DNA of 64,000 nucleotides, taken from the NCBI RefSeq assembly GCF_029407905.1, contig NC_073628.1, positions 49,187,501 through 49,251,500 of the forward strand, in the 5' to 3' direction. Source of the DNA: Bubalus kerabau. Taxonomy: Eukaryota > Chordata > Mammalia > Artiodactyla > Bovidae. This document shows, piece by piece, positions 34,796 through 46,506 of the stretch. Made by a program: the position numbers and the translations under genes. The notes beneath the pieces are model-generated. The model had not been told where the DNA came from. It did not search any database and saw only the letters and a program-made list of their open reading frames with translations. Each line of letters opens with the position of its first letter. The first letter of the stretch is position 1.

Positions 34796-35734
34796 AACTT
34801 CTCAAATAACGTTCAAGTGGAATTCCCTTTCTCCATCTCCACTGCCATCACCATATGGTTGAAGGCAATCTCCTCTCCTACCTCTCCACTTCCTTTTATT
34901 TTTATAATTTTTATATCTGTATCCATTCAGGCCTTTCTCTGCTGTGTCTTCTGCAAGAGTCAGAATTACCTTTTCAAAAGGCAATTATTCACATCTATGC
35001 CTGAAAGCACTGAAAGCTTTCCGTGGTTCTTAGGAGGAGGCTGGGAGGGAAGAAAATTTCCTGTATCCTTCTAGTTTACTCTAGTTGGTGTAGAATTAAT
35101 TTGACATGAGATGGATTAACAGAAGAAAATCAAGCAAAATTTTAATAATATGTGTACATAGGAGAGATCCAGTAGAACTAAGTAACTTGTCGAATGGCAG
35201 AAAACCTCACCCTAATACCATCTTCAGCTAAGTATTTCTACAGGGAGGAAGGTAATGCACAGGGAGATGGAGAAGCAAATGTTTGGTAAATGAGTGTTTT
35301 CTGGGCCAGGCAGAGACAGGCACAGGGCGGAAATTCTGATCCTAAGCCCTGCCTAGATTCTCCCCACCACAGAAGGCCAGTGTTCCTCTCAGATATGCTT
35401 GGCTACAGCTCTATTAGTGAACAGGCCCTCTGTCTAAATTCTTTTAGGCAGTTAGGGAAGAGTCAAAGTTTCTTCCTGAGTCTTTTAGACTCTTGTTGTT
35501 TTCAGTCTGAAATAATCCACATGCCAAAGAGATGGTATGAAGTGGCAAATTTTGCTCCCCTACAAGGGATTGAGGCAAAAGTTAAAACCGACTTCAAGGA
35601 CCTATACTACCCATTTCTCTTACCTATCTGTGGACCTACACTTGGCATAATAGCCCCTCATTTGCTGCACTCTGTCTACTCTCCCTTCCCTCCACTAGCC
35701 CTCTGCACCCATCCTAATTCTCTCTGACAGGCTC
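34796..35734. other. Unclassified DNA with the longest non-repeat reading frame
   Basis: The frame at 35290-35727 has 145 codons, but its predicted product has no domain I recognise and begins and ends arbitrarily. The text at 35090-35215 ('taatttgacatgagatgg', 'ggagagatccagtagaact') resembles an antisense mammalian LTR, without firm assignment. Confidence 0.35.
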
Positions 35735-36190
35735 ACTGTCTCTCTTATACACACTTGCCACAGTGGCAATTTTTTGTATGGGCGATTACAGGGTTGTTCA
35801 TCTCCCTGTGTCAACCGTAAGCTTCACTAAGGCAGGACCTACTTTTTTTCCCAGCTTCACTGAGACATACTTGACGTATAATATTATGTAAGCTTAAGGC
35901 CTAAAACATGCTGATTTGATACACTTATGCTTTGCAAAATGATTAGTTCCTTAATGTTAGCTAACACCTGCATCATATCACATAATGACTATTTTTTGTG
36001 GTGAGAACACTTAAAATTAACTTTCTTAGCAACTTTCAAGTATACAATACAGTATTAATAACTGTAATCACTATGCTGTGCATCAAGTTCCTAGAAGGGA
36101 GCATATTCCTTTTCACTGTTGTATATTTGGGGCCTACCCCATAGTAGGTGCTCAGAATATATTGCTAGAAAACAGGTAAGTGAATAAATC
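35735..36190 (+). repeat. L2 LINE 3' end interrupted by an old L1
   Basis: Left part 'taagcttcactaaggcaggacc' and right part 'ccatagtaggtgctcagaat' are adjacent blocks of the L2 3' end. They are separated by an antisense L1 at about 35846-36110. Confidence 0.65.
35846..36110 (-). repeat. Old L1 3' end, antisense
   Basis: 'cttcactgagacatacttgacgtataata', 'tttgtggtgagaacacttaaaatt' and 'agcaactttcaagtatacaat' are reverse-complement L1 3' UTR blocks. It sits inside the L2 fragment. Confidence 0.7.
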
Positions 36191-36258
36191 ATTAAAAGAG
36201 ATTGTTCTAAAATATGCTGCACCATTTCCTATCATTTTTAAACTAGAATATGCTCATA

Positions 36259-36488
36259 TAGGAGTTCCATGATGGCTCAAGATGGTAAAAGATGGTAAAA
36301 GTATCCACCTGCAATGCAGAAAGCGCTGAAGACTTGCATTTGATCACCCTGGTTTGGGAAGATCACTGGAGAAGGAGATGGCAACCCACTCTAGTATTCC
36401 TGCCTTGGAAACCCCATGGACAGGGGAGCCTGGCAGGCTACAGTCTATGGGGTCACAGAGTCAGGCACGAGTGAGCAACTGAGCATGC
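36259..36488 (+). repeat. Bov-tA SINE
   Basis: Sense copy with a small tandem duplication of 'gatggtaaaa' (36280-36300) in its head. 9-bp target-site duplication ATGCTCATA at 36250-36258 and 36489-36497. Confidence 0.92.
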
Positions 36489-36611
36489 ATGCTCATACAA
36501 CCAGTCTGTCTTTCTTTTTAATGCTTTCCTTATAAAATACATAGAATTCACTGACAAATGTTTACCATCATTTGAAACTTTATTCTGTGCTAACACATAA
36601 GTATTATCTGT

Positions 36612-36765
36612 TCTGTGGGGAGGGAGGAGGGAGGAGGGTTCAGGATGGGGAACACATGTAAACCTGTGGCGGATTCATTTTGATATTTGGCAAATCTAAT
36701 ATAGTTATGTAAAGTTTAAAAATAAAATAAAATTAAAAAAAATAATAAAAAATAAAAAAAAAAAA
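36612..36765 (+). repeat. Bovine-type L1 3' end
   Basis: GGAGG-rich tract, 'caggatggggaacacatgta', 'cctgtggcggattcattttgat', then a long A/T-interrupted poly-A tail at 36716-36765. Strongly 5'-truncated. Confidence 0.88.
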
Positions 36766-36880
36766 GGAAAATAATTTTTAAAAAAGCATTGAAAATATAA
36801 AATCCAGTCAGATCCAGTACTCAAAGATTATTAGTAGTATTTTGATAAATATTTTTCTATTTTCTATGTATTTTTTTGAA

Positions 36881-37577
36881 GGCCAAAGAGGAGGGTGAAA
36901 AAGCTGGCTTGAAACTCAACATTCAAAAACGAAGATCATGGCATCCTGTCTGACCACTTCATGGCAAATAGATGGGGGAAAAATGAAAACAGTGACAGAC
37001 TTTATTTTCTTGGGCTCCAAAATCACTGTGGATGGTGGCTGCAGCCATGAAATTAAAAGACACTTGCTCCTTGGAAAAAGCTGTAACAAACCTAGACAGC
37101 ATATTGAAAAGCAGAGATCACTGCTGACAAAGGTCTGTCTAGTCAAAGCTATGGTTCTTCCAGTAGTCCTGTATGGATATGAGAGGCTGAGCACTGAAGA
37201 ATTGATGCTTTCATATTGTGATGCTGGAGAAGACTTCTGAGAGTCCCTTGGACAGCAGTAAGATCAAACCAGTCCATCCTAAAGGAAATCAATCTTGAAT
37301 ATTCATTGGAAGGACTGATGCTGAAGCTGAAGCTCCAATACTTTGGCCACCTGATGCGAAGAGCTGACTTATTGGTATAGACCCTGATGCTGGGAAAGAT
37401 TGAAGGCAAGAGGAGAAGGGGATGACAGAGGATAAGATGGTTGGATGGCATCACCAATTCAATGGACATGAGTTTGAGCAAACTCCGGGAGATTGTGAAG
37501 GACAGGGAAGCCTGGCATGTTGCAGTTTTGGGGTCACAAAGAGTCAGACATGACTGAGCAACTGAACAATAACAAAG
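36881..37577 (+). pseudogene. BovB LINE 3' part
   Basis: 5'-truncated just after the YADD box, so no catalytic residues remain. Frame 36938-37240 is open with small deletions near 37075 and 37105. Old-type tail 'ctgaacaataacaa'. Inactive. Confidence 0.9.
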
Positions 37578-38344
37578 CAGAACTTGAGCTATACTAGTAA
37601 ATTTCTTGTGACTTGTTTTTTTTTCCACTTAATTATCAGGAAAATCTTTCCATATCAATAATAATATCTTTCATATTTAGTAGTGACTTTGCATTATTTT
37701 ACTTGGCTAGATTTAGAATATTTTTCTTTTGCAACAAGAAATTCTCTGCTAACAATCTTTGAAGTCAAATTTTCATGTTTTAATTTTGCTAAATCAACAT
37801 TTGTTAAGAGGAGAATAGGGTCTGAATGGTGAGCTGAGGTTCCACAAAAGATCACAGGAGAAATTGAAACCGAGAAGATTATTACTCACCGATCCTGGAG
37901 GAAGTTCAGGCACACCTGAAGGGTCCCACAGGGAAGCAAAGGTAGAGTGTACACAGACAGAGGGGCAGGACTGGGGTGCCTGCTTTTACTGGGGTCCACA
38001 GATGAAGCACCTCAGGGTTCTCAAACTAAGGCAGCGTTCACCAATCCAAAAAGAAGGGGATTTGGGTAAGCTCCAAGGGAGGTCTTACCTAGGGGATGCA
38101 CCTGGCCCTGGAGGTGGGTAAACTGTGGATCACAAGGGCTATTGGGAAGGTCAGATCAGGAACTTAGGGCTTGTGGCTCTGTGGACTGTGTGATCTAGGG
38201 TACCAGCTTGCCCAGGGAGGCTAGAGTCGTGTGAAGGCCCCCAGGGGTCACTTGGCTAACTAAATGGATGCTGAGGCAGCAATACCATGACGTAGCTCAG
38301 CTGAATTCCTGACACATTATGAACACATTTAATGTTTAGGGAAT
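37578..38344. other. Unclassified G-rich DNA
   Basis: 37800-38270 is purine-rich with a style reminiscent of ERV LTR/internal sequence, but I cannot assign it. No gene. Confidence 0.35.
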
Positions 38345-38650
38345 GAAGTCTTACATTTACTGGGTCAAAGGATTACACATTTTAAAGGTTTTTCCATCTG
38401 CTGCCAAAGTGCCCACTAGCAAGCTTGTACCAATTCACTCTGTGCCCAAGACAGCTGAGAACGCCTGCTTATTTGCCCCTTGGGCAACCTTGGCTATCAT
38501 CTGTTTTTTAGAGTTTTGTCCATTTGACAGACAAATAAATACGTTTTTTCAGAGTTAATTTGCATTTCTTTGGTTACCTGTGGCAAACATCTCTTTGTTG
38601 TCATCCATTTGGGAATTCTTCTTTTGTGAACTAAATCGATACTGTTCTTG
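38345..38650 (-). repeat. Old L1, antisense (weak)
   Basis: 'gggtcaaaggattacacatttt', 'gtaccaattcactctg' and 'gagttaatttgcatttctttgg' resemble antisense L1 ORF2 end. Diverged. Confidence 0.45.
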
Positions 38651-39077
38651 ATACAAGGCTATGGTTCAGAACATGGAGTACTCTCTGCTGAGGTCTCCTG
38701 AGGGGGAGGGCGGGTTTCTGTCTCCGTGTTCTCAGTGGTTGAGCCACGGCTCTCAGACCTGCTGCTGTGTCTGCTTATCCTCATCTCTCTTAACAGTGAG
38801 CCCTTCTGACCCCTGTCTTGACCCATCTCTAGCAGTTGCACTGTGCTTACCATCTTCACATTTTCTAATCTTCCCTGGGCTCAAATGAGTGAGTAAATAA
38901 ACAGCTTGGGGAAAAAAGAGACCAGTTAGAACTTTGACAAATGAATGCAAAATTAACTTGGAAATTTGCTCCGGGGAGATCATTTAGCTCCTCAGAGAAC
39001 TTCGTGTTCCGCTTCCGGGTGTCGACTGTGCCGCAGAGAGTGGACTGTTGTGTCCAGCCACTAAAATCGTGAGACGC

Positions 39078-39252
39078 TTTTGTGACCCCATGGACTGCAG
39101 TCCACCAGCTCCCCCTTCCACGGAATTCTCCAGGCAAGACTAGAGGGAGTTGCCATCTCCTTCTCCAGGGGAACTTCCTGACCCAGAGATGGAATCCACA
39201 CCTTCTGCTTTGGCTGGTGGGTATTCTACCAACTGAGCCACCAGGGAAGCCC
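39078..39252 (-). repeat. Bov-tA SINE, antisense, partial
   Basis: Reverse copy beginning at 'tttgtgaccccatggactgc' and ending 'gagccaccagggaagccc'; the tail side is shortened and replaced by unrelated sequence. Confidence 0.85.
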
Positions 39253-39559
39253 ACAGAGAATGGATATTTCCAAGTAAATTCATCTGAATGACTAAGAATC
39301 CGCTGCACTGGCATTTTATTTATTTTTGTCTTTTCAATGGGAACTATCTGAGCTCTTGCGTACCACAAGACTCTGGGAAGTTTTGAGTCAATAATTATTA
39401 GGGAAAAGGCCCAGGTAGAGCCAAGAAGTCCTGGGAATCCCCTAACAGCTTGTCCACAAGAGCCATCTGGCCAAAACAGGGGAAATCAAAACAATTCTTC
39501 TCTGCCTTCATCAAGGGCTCAGGTTAGCAAAGAAGAAAAAAAATTTTTTTTTTTCTTTT

Positions 39560-42181
39560 ATAGAGGATTTACCACTAAATTTAGTCCCTGACTTTCAAAC
39601 ACCTTCAGTGCATTAAGTAGGCTAAGATGGATTGTTCTGAGAGCTTCCCAAAAAGAAAGTCAGATAAACTGTAACAAATTTGAAAAGAAGCCAAAATAAT
39701 TAATAGAAACTGTTTTATTGCTGTCTTGTTTCTCTTCCTAATTAATATTTATGCACACACAGTCCAGAGAAGTTGCTGTTTGCTTAAGAATACACTATTG
39801 CAATATTGTTGGCTACAGCTGTTTTTGCAACAGGAATTCACTGAACAGCCTGAAATTGACCGGCTAACACTGGGGCAATTAAATTTCCTAAAGAGGAGAA
39901 GCTATATCTCTCTTTCTAGAAAATAAACAAAATGATTATAGAAACCATGATAGAGGTAGAGAGCTACTGCAGATCCTAAAATGGCAAAAGGAGTTTTAGG
40001 AATCAAAAGTGTGTTGCTCTTTCCTCTTCAAAGAGCTGTCATGGGTGAAGAATGACCAGACTGTGGGCTCTTGTTCCTAGGGGAAAGGACAGATGTCTAC
40101 GGAAAGCCGCAGCCTTTTGCAAAAGGAGGCAGGGCTTGAGTTGGTAGTAAATGCTAGCTGTCTTGACTGAGTTTATTGTGCCAGCTCTACGTGGATAAAT
40201 CATAGCCAGTGCAGCCTCTAATAGGGAAGTTTCATTCATACCAACGAGACACGTGAGCTTGTCCCTGAAGCAGGCCAGTTTGAATGCAGTGACAAAGAAC
40301 CCAGGAGAGTAACAGTGCCCCCTGGAGTGCAATACCCCTAATGAAACCTCAGTCAATTTGCCCCCGAACTCAACACCACTTTCAGCTGCAAGCCTAACGA
40401 AACCAGTTGTGATTTATACAGTGAGAGTCTTAGAGTCATACACACCCTTCCCAAAGCGAATAACCTTCCTAGCTTTCCCTGGCAGGCTAGATTTGGCTGC
40501 AGTCCTGAACCAAATTCCAGCATTTTTTTGTTATTTAGCATTTGTAGAAAACTTATTACTTTCCAAGGGCTTTGCAATCATTGATTAGTTATTAGCCAGC
40601 CCTTGATGGGTGAATGTGCAGTTCCTAAATTATACTCTGTACCAAATGCAGCATGTATCTTTCCCAGCATCTCCTTTCCCCCGCCCTCCCCTCTCCATGT
40701 CTCTCTATCTTTCTCCCCAGGGTGGGATTGATTAGGTCCTCCCTAATCAGTCCAGATCACACTCCCGTGAGCAAGCTCTACATTCCAGCAAAGCTAGGGC
40801 TCCCAGAGCTCTAACCACCTCCCTTCAGCTGCTCCTTGACGCTGCACAGTCACGCCCCTTTTCTTCTTCAACCTGTCACTCATACGGAATCACTGAATCA
40901 TTTCTCTCATCAGAGGTTTCAGCTGGGCCTCTCCTGCCCTCCCAGACTCAGAGAGTTGGGAACAAATAGTGCTCTAACTGCCCGTTTATTAATAAAACAT
41001 TTGCCTCCCCTAATGCAAGCAGTAAGTAATTTGAAGTGACATTGCTGTTACATTCACAGTTATTTTTCGGGGCTGCTGAGAAATGCATATATTTATCTCT
41101 GTTTGGGGAAGCCCACGTCAACACCCTGGGTTTTTCGTCAAAGGCACACCGTCTCCCCTTTCTAGTTTGCCTGCCTCACTCAGCTGCCTGTTCCGGTTGT
41201 GTGATGTCCATAGGTACCTGTCGCTAGGGAGACCAGAGTCATGCCAAAGAGGGACACTGGGCATTCTGGAAGCCTGCCACAGGCACCATGCCATCCTTCA
41301 CAGGATGTTTAAACGGAATTCTTTAATCACATAAAGATGCCAAATCCTAGTCAAGGTGTTATTTTGTTATGTACCCTGAAGGTCTTTGATCTAATTTCAC
41401 ACTTTGTCTAAAAATTGCGTTAGCACCGATTGCAGTTGTTTGTAGCAGTATCCAGGGAGCATACTGGCTGCAAGCCCATCCCCAAGTCTCAGCAGTCAGA
41501 TGGGTCTCTGCGATGTGCCAGGTAGCCCACCTTGGTTCAGTCATCATTGCCTCCAGATGGGGAGGAGATAAACCCCCTGCTCAGTGAAGCTTAACACCAG
41601 AAGCACTATCTTTTACCAAACTGCCAGACTTCCATTTTCCCCTCTCTTGCTAGATAACACCGTGTGTTTAATTCAAGGAAGCATTCCTGCAGTATTCCCA
41701 CTGACTCTAATTAATGTACATCCATAAGGGGCTTATTTTCTGGCATCCTGACTAATTGCTTATACCCAGTCTCCACTTGAACCAGGCGAAGAGGAAAAAA
41801 AAAAAAAAAAACTTATTACGAAAGCTTCATCCATGCTCTCTGTTTGAATTTTTAGCTTCCTTGAAATTTCTGAATACTCTTCTCCCAGAAGGCTTCCAGA
41901 CCAAAGAGATCACCCTTGAAGCAGAGAGGGGTTGCATCCATAATATTCCCAATAATGCCTGTGTTAGCGGGCTGTCAACTAATTAGCCAGGGTTGCACGG
42001 CAAGAGCACATCTTGTTGCTTCACCTGCACACCGAGTAAGCAGCTCAGCTCAGCTAGGAAAACTGATTAACCTTTATCCTCCAATTTAAAAGTCCAGAAT
42101 GTTACAAACAATTACCCCTTGAATCAATCATTATTAGTCCATTTGTGTACAGGGAAACACCACCTCCAAATTCTGGTATTC
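39560..42181. other. 2.6-kb block nearly free of interspersed repeats
   Basis: No SINE, LINE or LTR I recognise across 2.6 kb, against roughly one retroelement per kilobase elsewhere. Contains many homeodomain-type TAAT/ATTA cores (for example CTAATTAAT at 39739 and 41708, AACTAATTAGC at 41978). Frames here, including 40039-40356 on the minus strand, match nothing known. Candidate conserved noncoding DNA, by inference only. Confidence 0.35.
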
Positions 42182-42192
42182 TAGTATCTTTA

Positions 42193-42397
42193 GGCTTGTA
42201 TGTACTCAGTCATGTCCAACTCTTTGTGACCCCATGAACTGTAGCCCACCAGGCTCCTCTGTCCATGGGATTTTCCAAGCAAGAGTACTGGAGTGTGTTG
42301 CCATTTCCTTCTCCAGGGGATCTTCCCCATCCAGGGATCGAACCTGCATCTCCTGTGTTGCAAGTGGATTCTTTACCTCTGAGCCACCTGGAGCCCT
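42193..42397 (-). repeat. Bov-tA SINE, antisense
   Basis: Complete reverse copy. Perfect 11-bp target-site duplication TAGTATCTTTA at 42182-42192 and 42398-42408. Confidence 0.95.
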
Positions 42398-42544
42398 TAG
42401 TATCTTTATACATTTACTCAAAAATATTTATTGAGTATTCACCATCTGTCAGGAATAGGTCAGATGCTAGAAATGTCACAGAATTTATGAAGCAAGGCTA
42501 GTCTGGAACAATAAGTTTATGGAAATAGGATCAAAAGGAGGGGT

Positions 42545-43020
42545 GCTATGCAGAGTAATGTCCCCATATGTTTATGTTCCAGTCCCAGGAACTTGTTCCT
42601 ATGATATGTTACATGGCAAAGGGACTCTGCAGATGTGGTTCAGTTAAGAAGCTTGAGATGCAGAGATTCTCTTAGGCCCAATCCTCCTACTAGGCCCCTA
42701 AAATCTGAGAAACTTTCCTAGCTGTGGAGAGAAAGAAGTGCTATAATGGAAACAGAGTCAGAGACGTTCAGAGATGCTAGCTTGAAGATAAAAAAGAAAG
42801 CCACAAGTCAAGAAATGCGGGTGGTCTCTAGAAGCTGGAAAAGGCAAGGAAACCAATTTTCCCAGAGAGTCTTCAGAAAGCAAAGTTCTTTGGATACCTT
42901 GACTTTAGCCCAATGGGGACCGTGTTGGATTTCTGACCTACAGTACTGTAAGATGGTAAGTTTTATTTTCTTAAGCCATTCAGTTTGTGTAATTTATAAT
43001 GACAGCCCTAAAAACTAATA
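42545..43020 (+). repeat. ERVL-MaLR solo LTR (MLT1 type)
   Basis: Block order matches an MLT1-class LTR: 'atggcaaagggactctgcagatgtgg', 'cttgagatgcagagatt', 'gggtggtctctagaagctgg', 'ccttgactttagcccaatg', 'ttaagccattcagtttgtg', ending 'aaaactaatatagg'. About 480 bp, no internal region. An ancient mammalian endogenous-retrovirus-derived LTR, non-coding. Confidence 0.7.
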
Positions 43021-43024
43021 TAGG

Positions 43025-43205
43025 AGTTTGTGTTTAAGAATAACTGTGCCACTCATTAGCAATTTAAGCACTGTTTAACCTTCTCAGCGCCTCATGTTCT
43101 TTACCTGTAAACTGAAGGTAATAATGCTTACTTTACTGGTTGGTGATAAAAAATTAAGATGAAGCTTTTGGCATTGTGCCAGGGACAACAGGTATGCAGT
43201 GAATG
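43025..43205 (+). repeat. MIR SINE
   Basis: 'actgtgccactcattagc', 'cctcatgttctttacctgtaaactg', 'ggcattgtgccagggaca' follow sense MIR. Confidence 0.65.
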
Positions 43206-43434
43206 GTTGCTGGACATACTGTTGACACACAGCTCTGAAAGCCATCCCTACCAAGTTATCCCAGGGTTTACTATCACATCCTGCCGAGCAGACTAAGAAC
43301 CCCACCAGCTCCAAGCAAGCAGTGTAGATGTGGAGATACTACACGGATGGAAGAAAAGCACCAACCACAAGTCCAATATGTTTCAACATCCTGCCTGATA
43401 AAATCCTGTTGTAGCTTTCCTCATTTTCCAGAAG

Positions 43435-43791
43435 GTGCTAGCATGTCCTGTGGCTTGTGCCAGGAGCACTACTATCGATCAGAGCTGGCAGTTCATATTT
43501 AGCTGCAGCCCTGAGCACTTAAAGCATATGTCTAGCTATATTGTGGTTGATGGTTTCTCTCTATTCATGTTTCATTCTGACCAATCACAGAGAGGGAGTG
43601 GAGGAAGCATCCCAAAGAGAAGAACCCATAGGAAAGAAAGAGCTCTGGATCTCTCAGTAACAAATGAGGATCTCCCAACATTGGTTGATCTGCTAACACA
43701 GCTAGAGCAGAGGTCTGCCGACATCAAAGTTTCAGCATACTCCCAAACCACTGGCTTCCAAATAATCAGAGAGTTTTTGATTAGGCAGTGA
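43435..43791 (+). other. 118-codon open frame before an A-tract, not recognised
   Basis: Open from ATG to TGA outside any named repeat. The second half is rich in charged residues ('RRTHRKERALDL', 'LLTQLEQRSADIKV') and looks more protein-like than other frames here. An A14 tract at 43824-43838 lies ~35 bp beyond the stop, but there is no AATAAA before it and no target-site duplication I can see. Could be a chance frame or a fragment of a retrocopy. Confidence 0.15.
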
Positions 43792-43973
43792 TCTTAAAGG
43801 TCGCTGACTTTAACTTCCTGTTTAAAAAAAAAAAAAAGGAGGAAAGTTCCTAACTGTTCAGAGGAGACTGCTAAGTAGCTAAAGGGGGCAAGGTGGTTGT
43901 AAAGTTCATCAGGGCCTTCTTTGTAAGGAATTTGAAGATAAATCGCTTAAACTTCAGAAAGTTCATAACTTTT

Positions 43974-44899
43974 CAGTTCAGTTCAGTCGCTCACTTGTGT
44001 CTGACTCTTTGTGACCCCATGGGCTGCAGTACAACAGGCCTCCCTGTCCATCACCAACTTGTGGAGTTTACTCAAACTCATGCCCATTGAGTCAGTGATG
44101 CCACCCAACCATCTTATCCTCTGTTGTCCCCTTCTCCTCCTGCCTTCAATCATTCCCAGCATCAGGGTCTTTTCAAATGAGTCAGTTCTTCACATCAGGT
44201 GGTCAAAGTATTGGAGTTTCAGCTTCAGCATCAGTTCTTCCAATGAATATTCAGGATTGATTTCCTTTAGGATGGACTGGTTGGATCTCCTTGCAGTCCA
44301 AGGGACTCTCAGGAGTCTTCTCCAGCACCACAGTTCAAAAGCATCAATTCTTCGACACTCAGTTTTCTTTATAGTCCAACTCTCACATCCATACATGACT
44401 ACTGGAAAAAACATAGCTTTGACTAGACAGACCTTTGTTGGCAAAGAAACATCTCTGCTTTTTAATATGCTGTCTAGCTTGGTCATAACTTTTCTTCCAA
44501 GGAGTAAGCGTCTTTTAATTTCATGGCTGTAGTCACCATTTGCAGTGATTTAGGAGCCCCAAAAAATAAAGTCAGCCACTTTTTCCACTGTTTCCCATCT
44601 ATTTGCCATGAAGTCATGGGACCAGATGCCATGATCTTAGTTTTCTGAATGTTGAGTTTTAAGTCAACTTTTTCACTCTCCTCTTTCACTTTCATCAAGA
44701 GGCTCTTTATTTCTTCTTTGCTTTCTGCCATAAGGGTGATGTCATCTGCATATCTGAGGTTATTGATATTTCTTCCAGCAATGTTGATTCCAGCTTGTGC
44801 TTCACCCAGGCCAACATTTCTCATGATGTACCCTGCATATAAGTTAAATAAGCAGGGTGACAATATAAAGCCTTGATGTACTCCTTTCCATATTTGGAA
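43974..44899 (-). pseudogene. BovB LINE fragment with RT remnant, antisense
   Basis: 926-bp reverse copy: ACTGA-complement tail at the left, YADD at 44741-44752, truncated upstream near the 'ctcctttccatatttgg' block. Two open segments (44190-44486 and 44483-44863) are joined by a frameshift near 44555. Inactive. Confidence 0.93.
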
Positions 44900-45242
44900 A
44901 AGTCAAATGTACTAGAATTGTCTCAAATGGTGTTACTTACAAGAAATAAGAACATTTAAACAGAAGTATTAGATATAATGTAGAAAATATTCCTGATTGG
45001 TTAAGAGGATCAGACAAGATAACATCTAAGAGAATTCCCAAAGAGAAAATCTTACTTTATCCTTAATATTCTTCAGCTATTTGAGATCCTGTACCTAGAA
45101 GAGAGCCATTAAAATAAGAGGTTTAACTTACTGAGATATTTTCTTAGGAGACAACGTGGAACTTTAAGCAGTCTTTGTAATTCTCTTTGTTTAATGTTAA
45201 ACCCTAGAAGTAAAAGGTGACCAACTTCCTGATGCTTTAGTG

Positions 45243-45446
45243 CGTAGTGTTAGCCACTCCGTTGTGTCCGACTCTGCCACCCCATGGTCTGCAGCCCAGC
45301 AGGCTCCTCTGTCCATGGAACTCTCCAGGCAAGAATACTGCAGTGGGTAGCCATTCCCTTCTCCAGGGGATCTTCCCAACCAAGGGATTGGTACTGGGTC
45401 TGCTACGTGGCAGGCAGTTTCTTTACCCTTTGAGCCACCAGGATTT
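45243..45446 (-). repeat. Bov-tA SINE, antisense
   Basis: Reverse copy from 'gtagtgttagccactcc' to 'gagccaccaggatt'. The last few head bases are altered. Confidence 0.9.
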
Positions 45447-45470
45447 AATGCACATAAGAATGCTAACACA

Positions 45471-45590
45471 GGATTTCCCTGGTGGTCCAGTGGTTAAGAC
45501 TCCATGCTTCCAATGCAAGGGATGAGACTTGGATCCCTGGACAGGGAACAAAGATCCCCCATGCCACGTGTTGGAACCAAAAGATTAAAA
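45471..45590 (+). repeat. CHR-type tRNA-Glu SINE
   Basis: Sense head 'ttccctggtggtccagtgg' followed by 'gacttggatccctggacagg' and 'aagatcccccatgccacg', then an A-rich end. The tRNA-derived A and B boxes are visible, but the cloverleaf is not intact, so it is not a tRNA gene. Confidence 0.85.
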
Positions 45591-45599
45591 AAACAGAAT

Positions 45600-46506
45600 T
45601 TTTTTTTTTAAAGAATGCTAACACAAATGTTTATTTCAAATTCTGTTGGAAAGAAAGGAAAATAATTGATATTGGCCAAATGAAGCAGTGCATCCTTGCT
45701 GGACAAATGCCATCACAGACACTAGACGGTCAATGATTAAAGGGTAATGAACAAACTTTAGCTTTTTTAAAGTAATATTAATTACACAACTCAAATGCTT
45801 CAAATATGTACCTTCTCTTTAGCTCAAATATCTTTGCAAACTGTATTCTATGACTTTCACCAAAGAGCTGCTCTGAAGTCTCCTCTCCCACCTGCACCCA
45901 TGCTCCTAGCATAGATATAAAAGTCCTACCATTCCATTTCTTTGGTCTTTTCTTCCCACTCTAACTTGTTCATATGAATTTCCAAATTTGCAAAATTATT
46001 TTCCTAGTGGCAAGGATTACGAGTATTTATGATCTTGCTTAAAATACTCCACTTTGAAGATTGACATAAAATATATTAACTATTTTTTATAACTGAACTA
46101 TTTGAGTTTCCTGAATTCTTTCTATAAATACTCATGACAATTCAAAACAGCCTATGTGTAATTCAAGTTCCAAAAGTAAGAGCCTCCATTGCCTTCCTTG
46201 CTGGTAACTAGAAGATTCACAGCTTTGTCAGCAATTTCCATGACACCGTCTCCAGAAAAACGCGTCTGTGTCCTTTCAGCCCAGCTCTTCTCCCCTTCCT
46301 GACAGGCTGCCGCTGATTGCTTTTGCTGCCAAAACCTCTGAGAGCTCACTGCTTCAGTGTACACAGCTGTCCTTGCTGGTTACCTAGGTGTGATCGCTAC
46401 TCTTGTCTCTGGAAAAACACTGTAACTATTCCTTTCTTATATTCTTCCAAGGATGAAATATGCCCTTCTCCTTAATCTCTCACAAAATAAGACAGATTCT
46501 TCTATT
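45600..46506. other. Unclassified DNA
   Basis: T11 run at 45599-45609; otherwise nothing recognised. No gene. Confidence 0.4.

Noticed and set aside
35290..35727. 145-codon open frame outside named repeats
   Set aside because: No recognisable domain, no splice or promoter context, and composition like the surrounding noncoding DNA. Length alone is not enough.
38865..39368. 167-codon minus-strand frame
   Set aside because: A large part lies in the Bov-tA at 39078-39252; the rest matches nothing.
45471..45552. tRNA-like sequence with A- and B-box motifs
   Set aside because: This is the head of a CHR SINE; the cloverleaf does not close and the sequence continues into the SINE body. The same applies to every Bov-tA head in the window.
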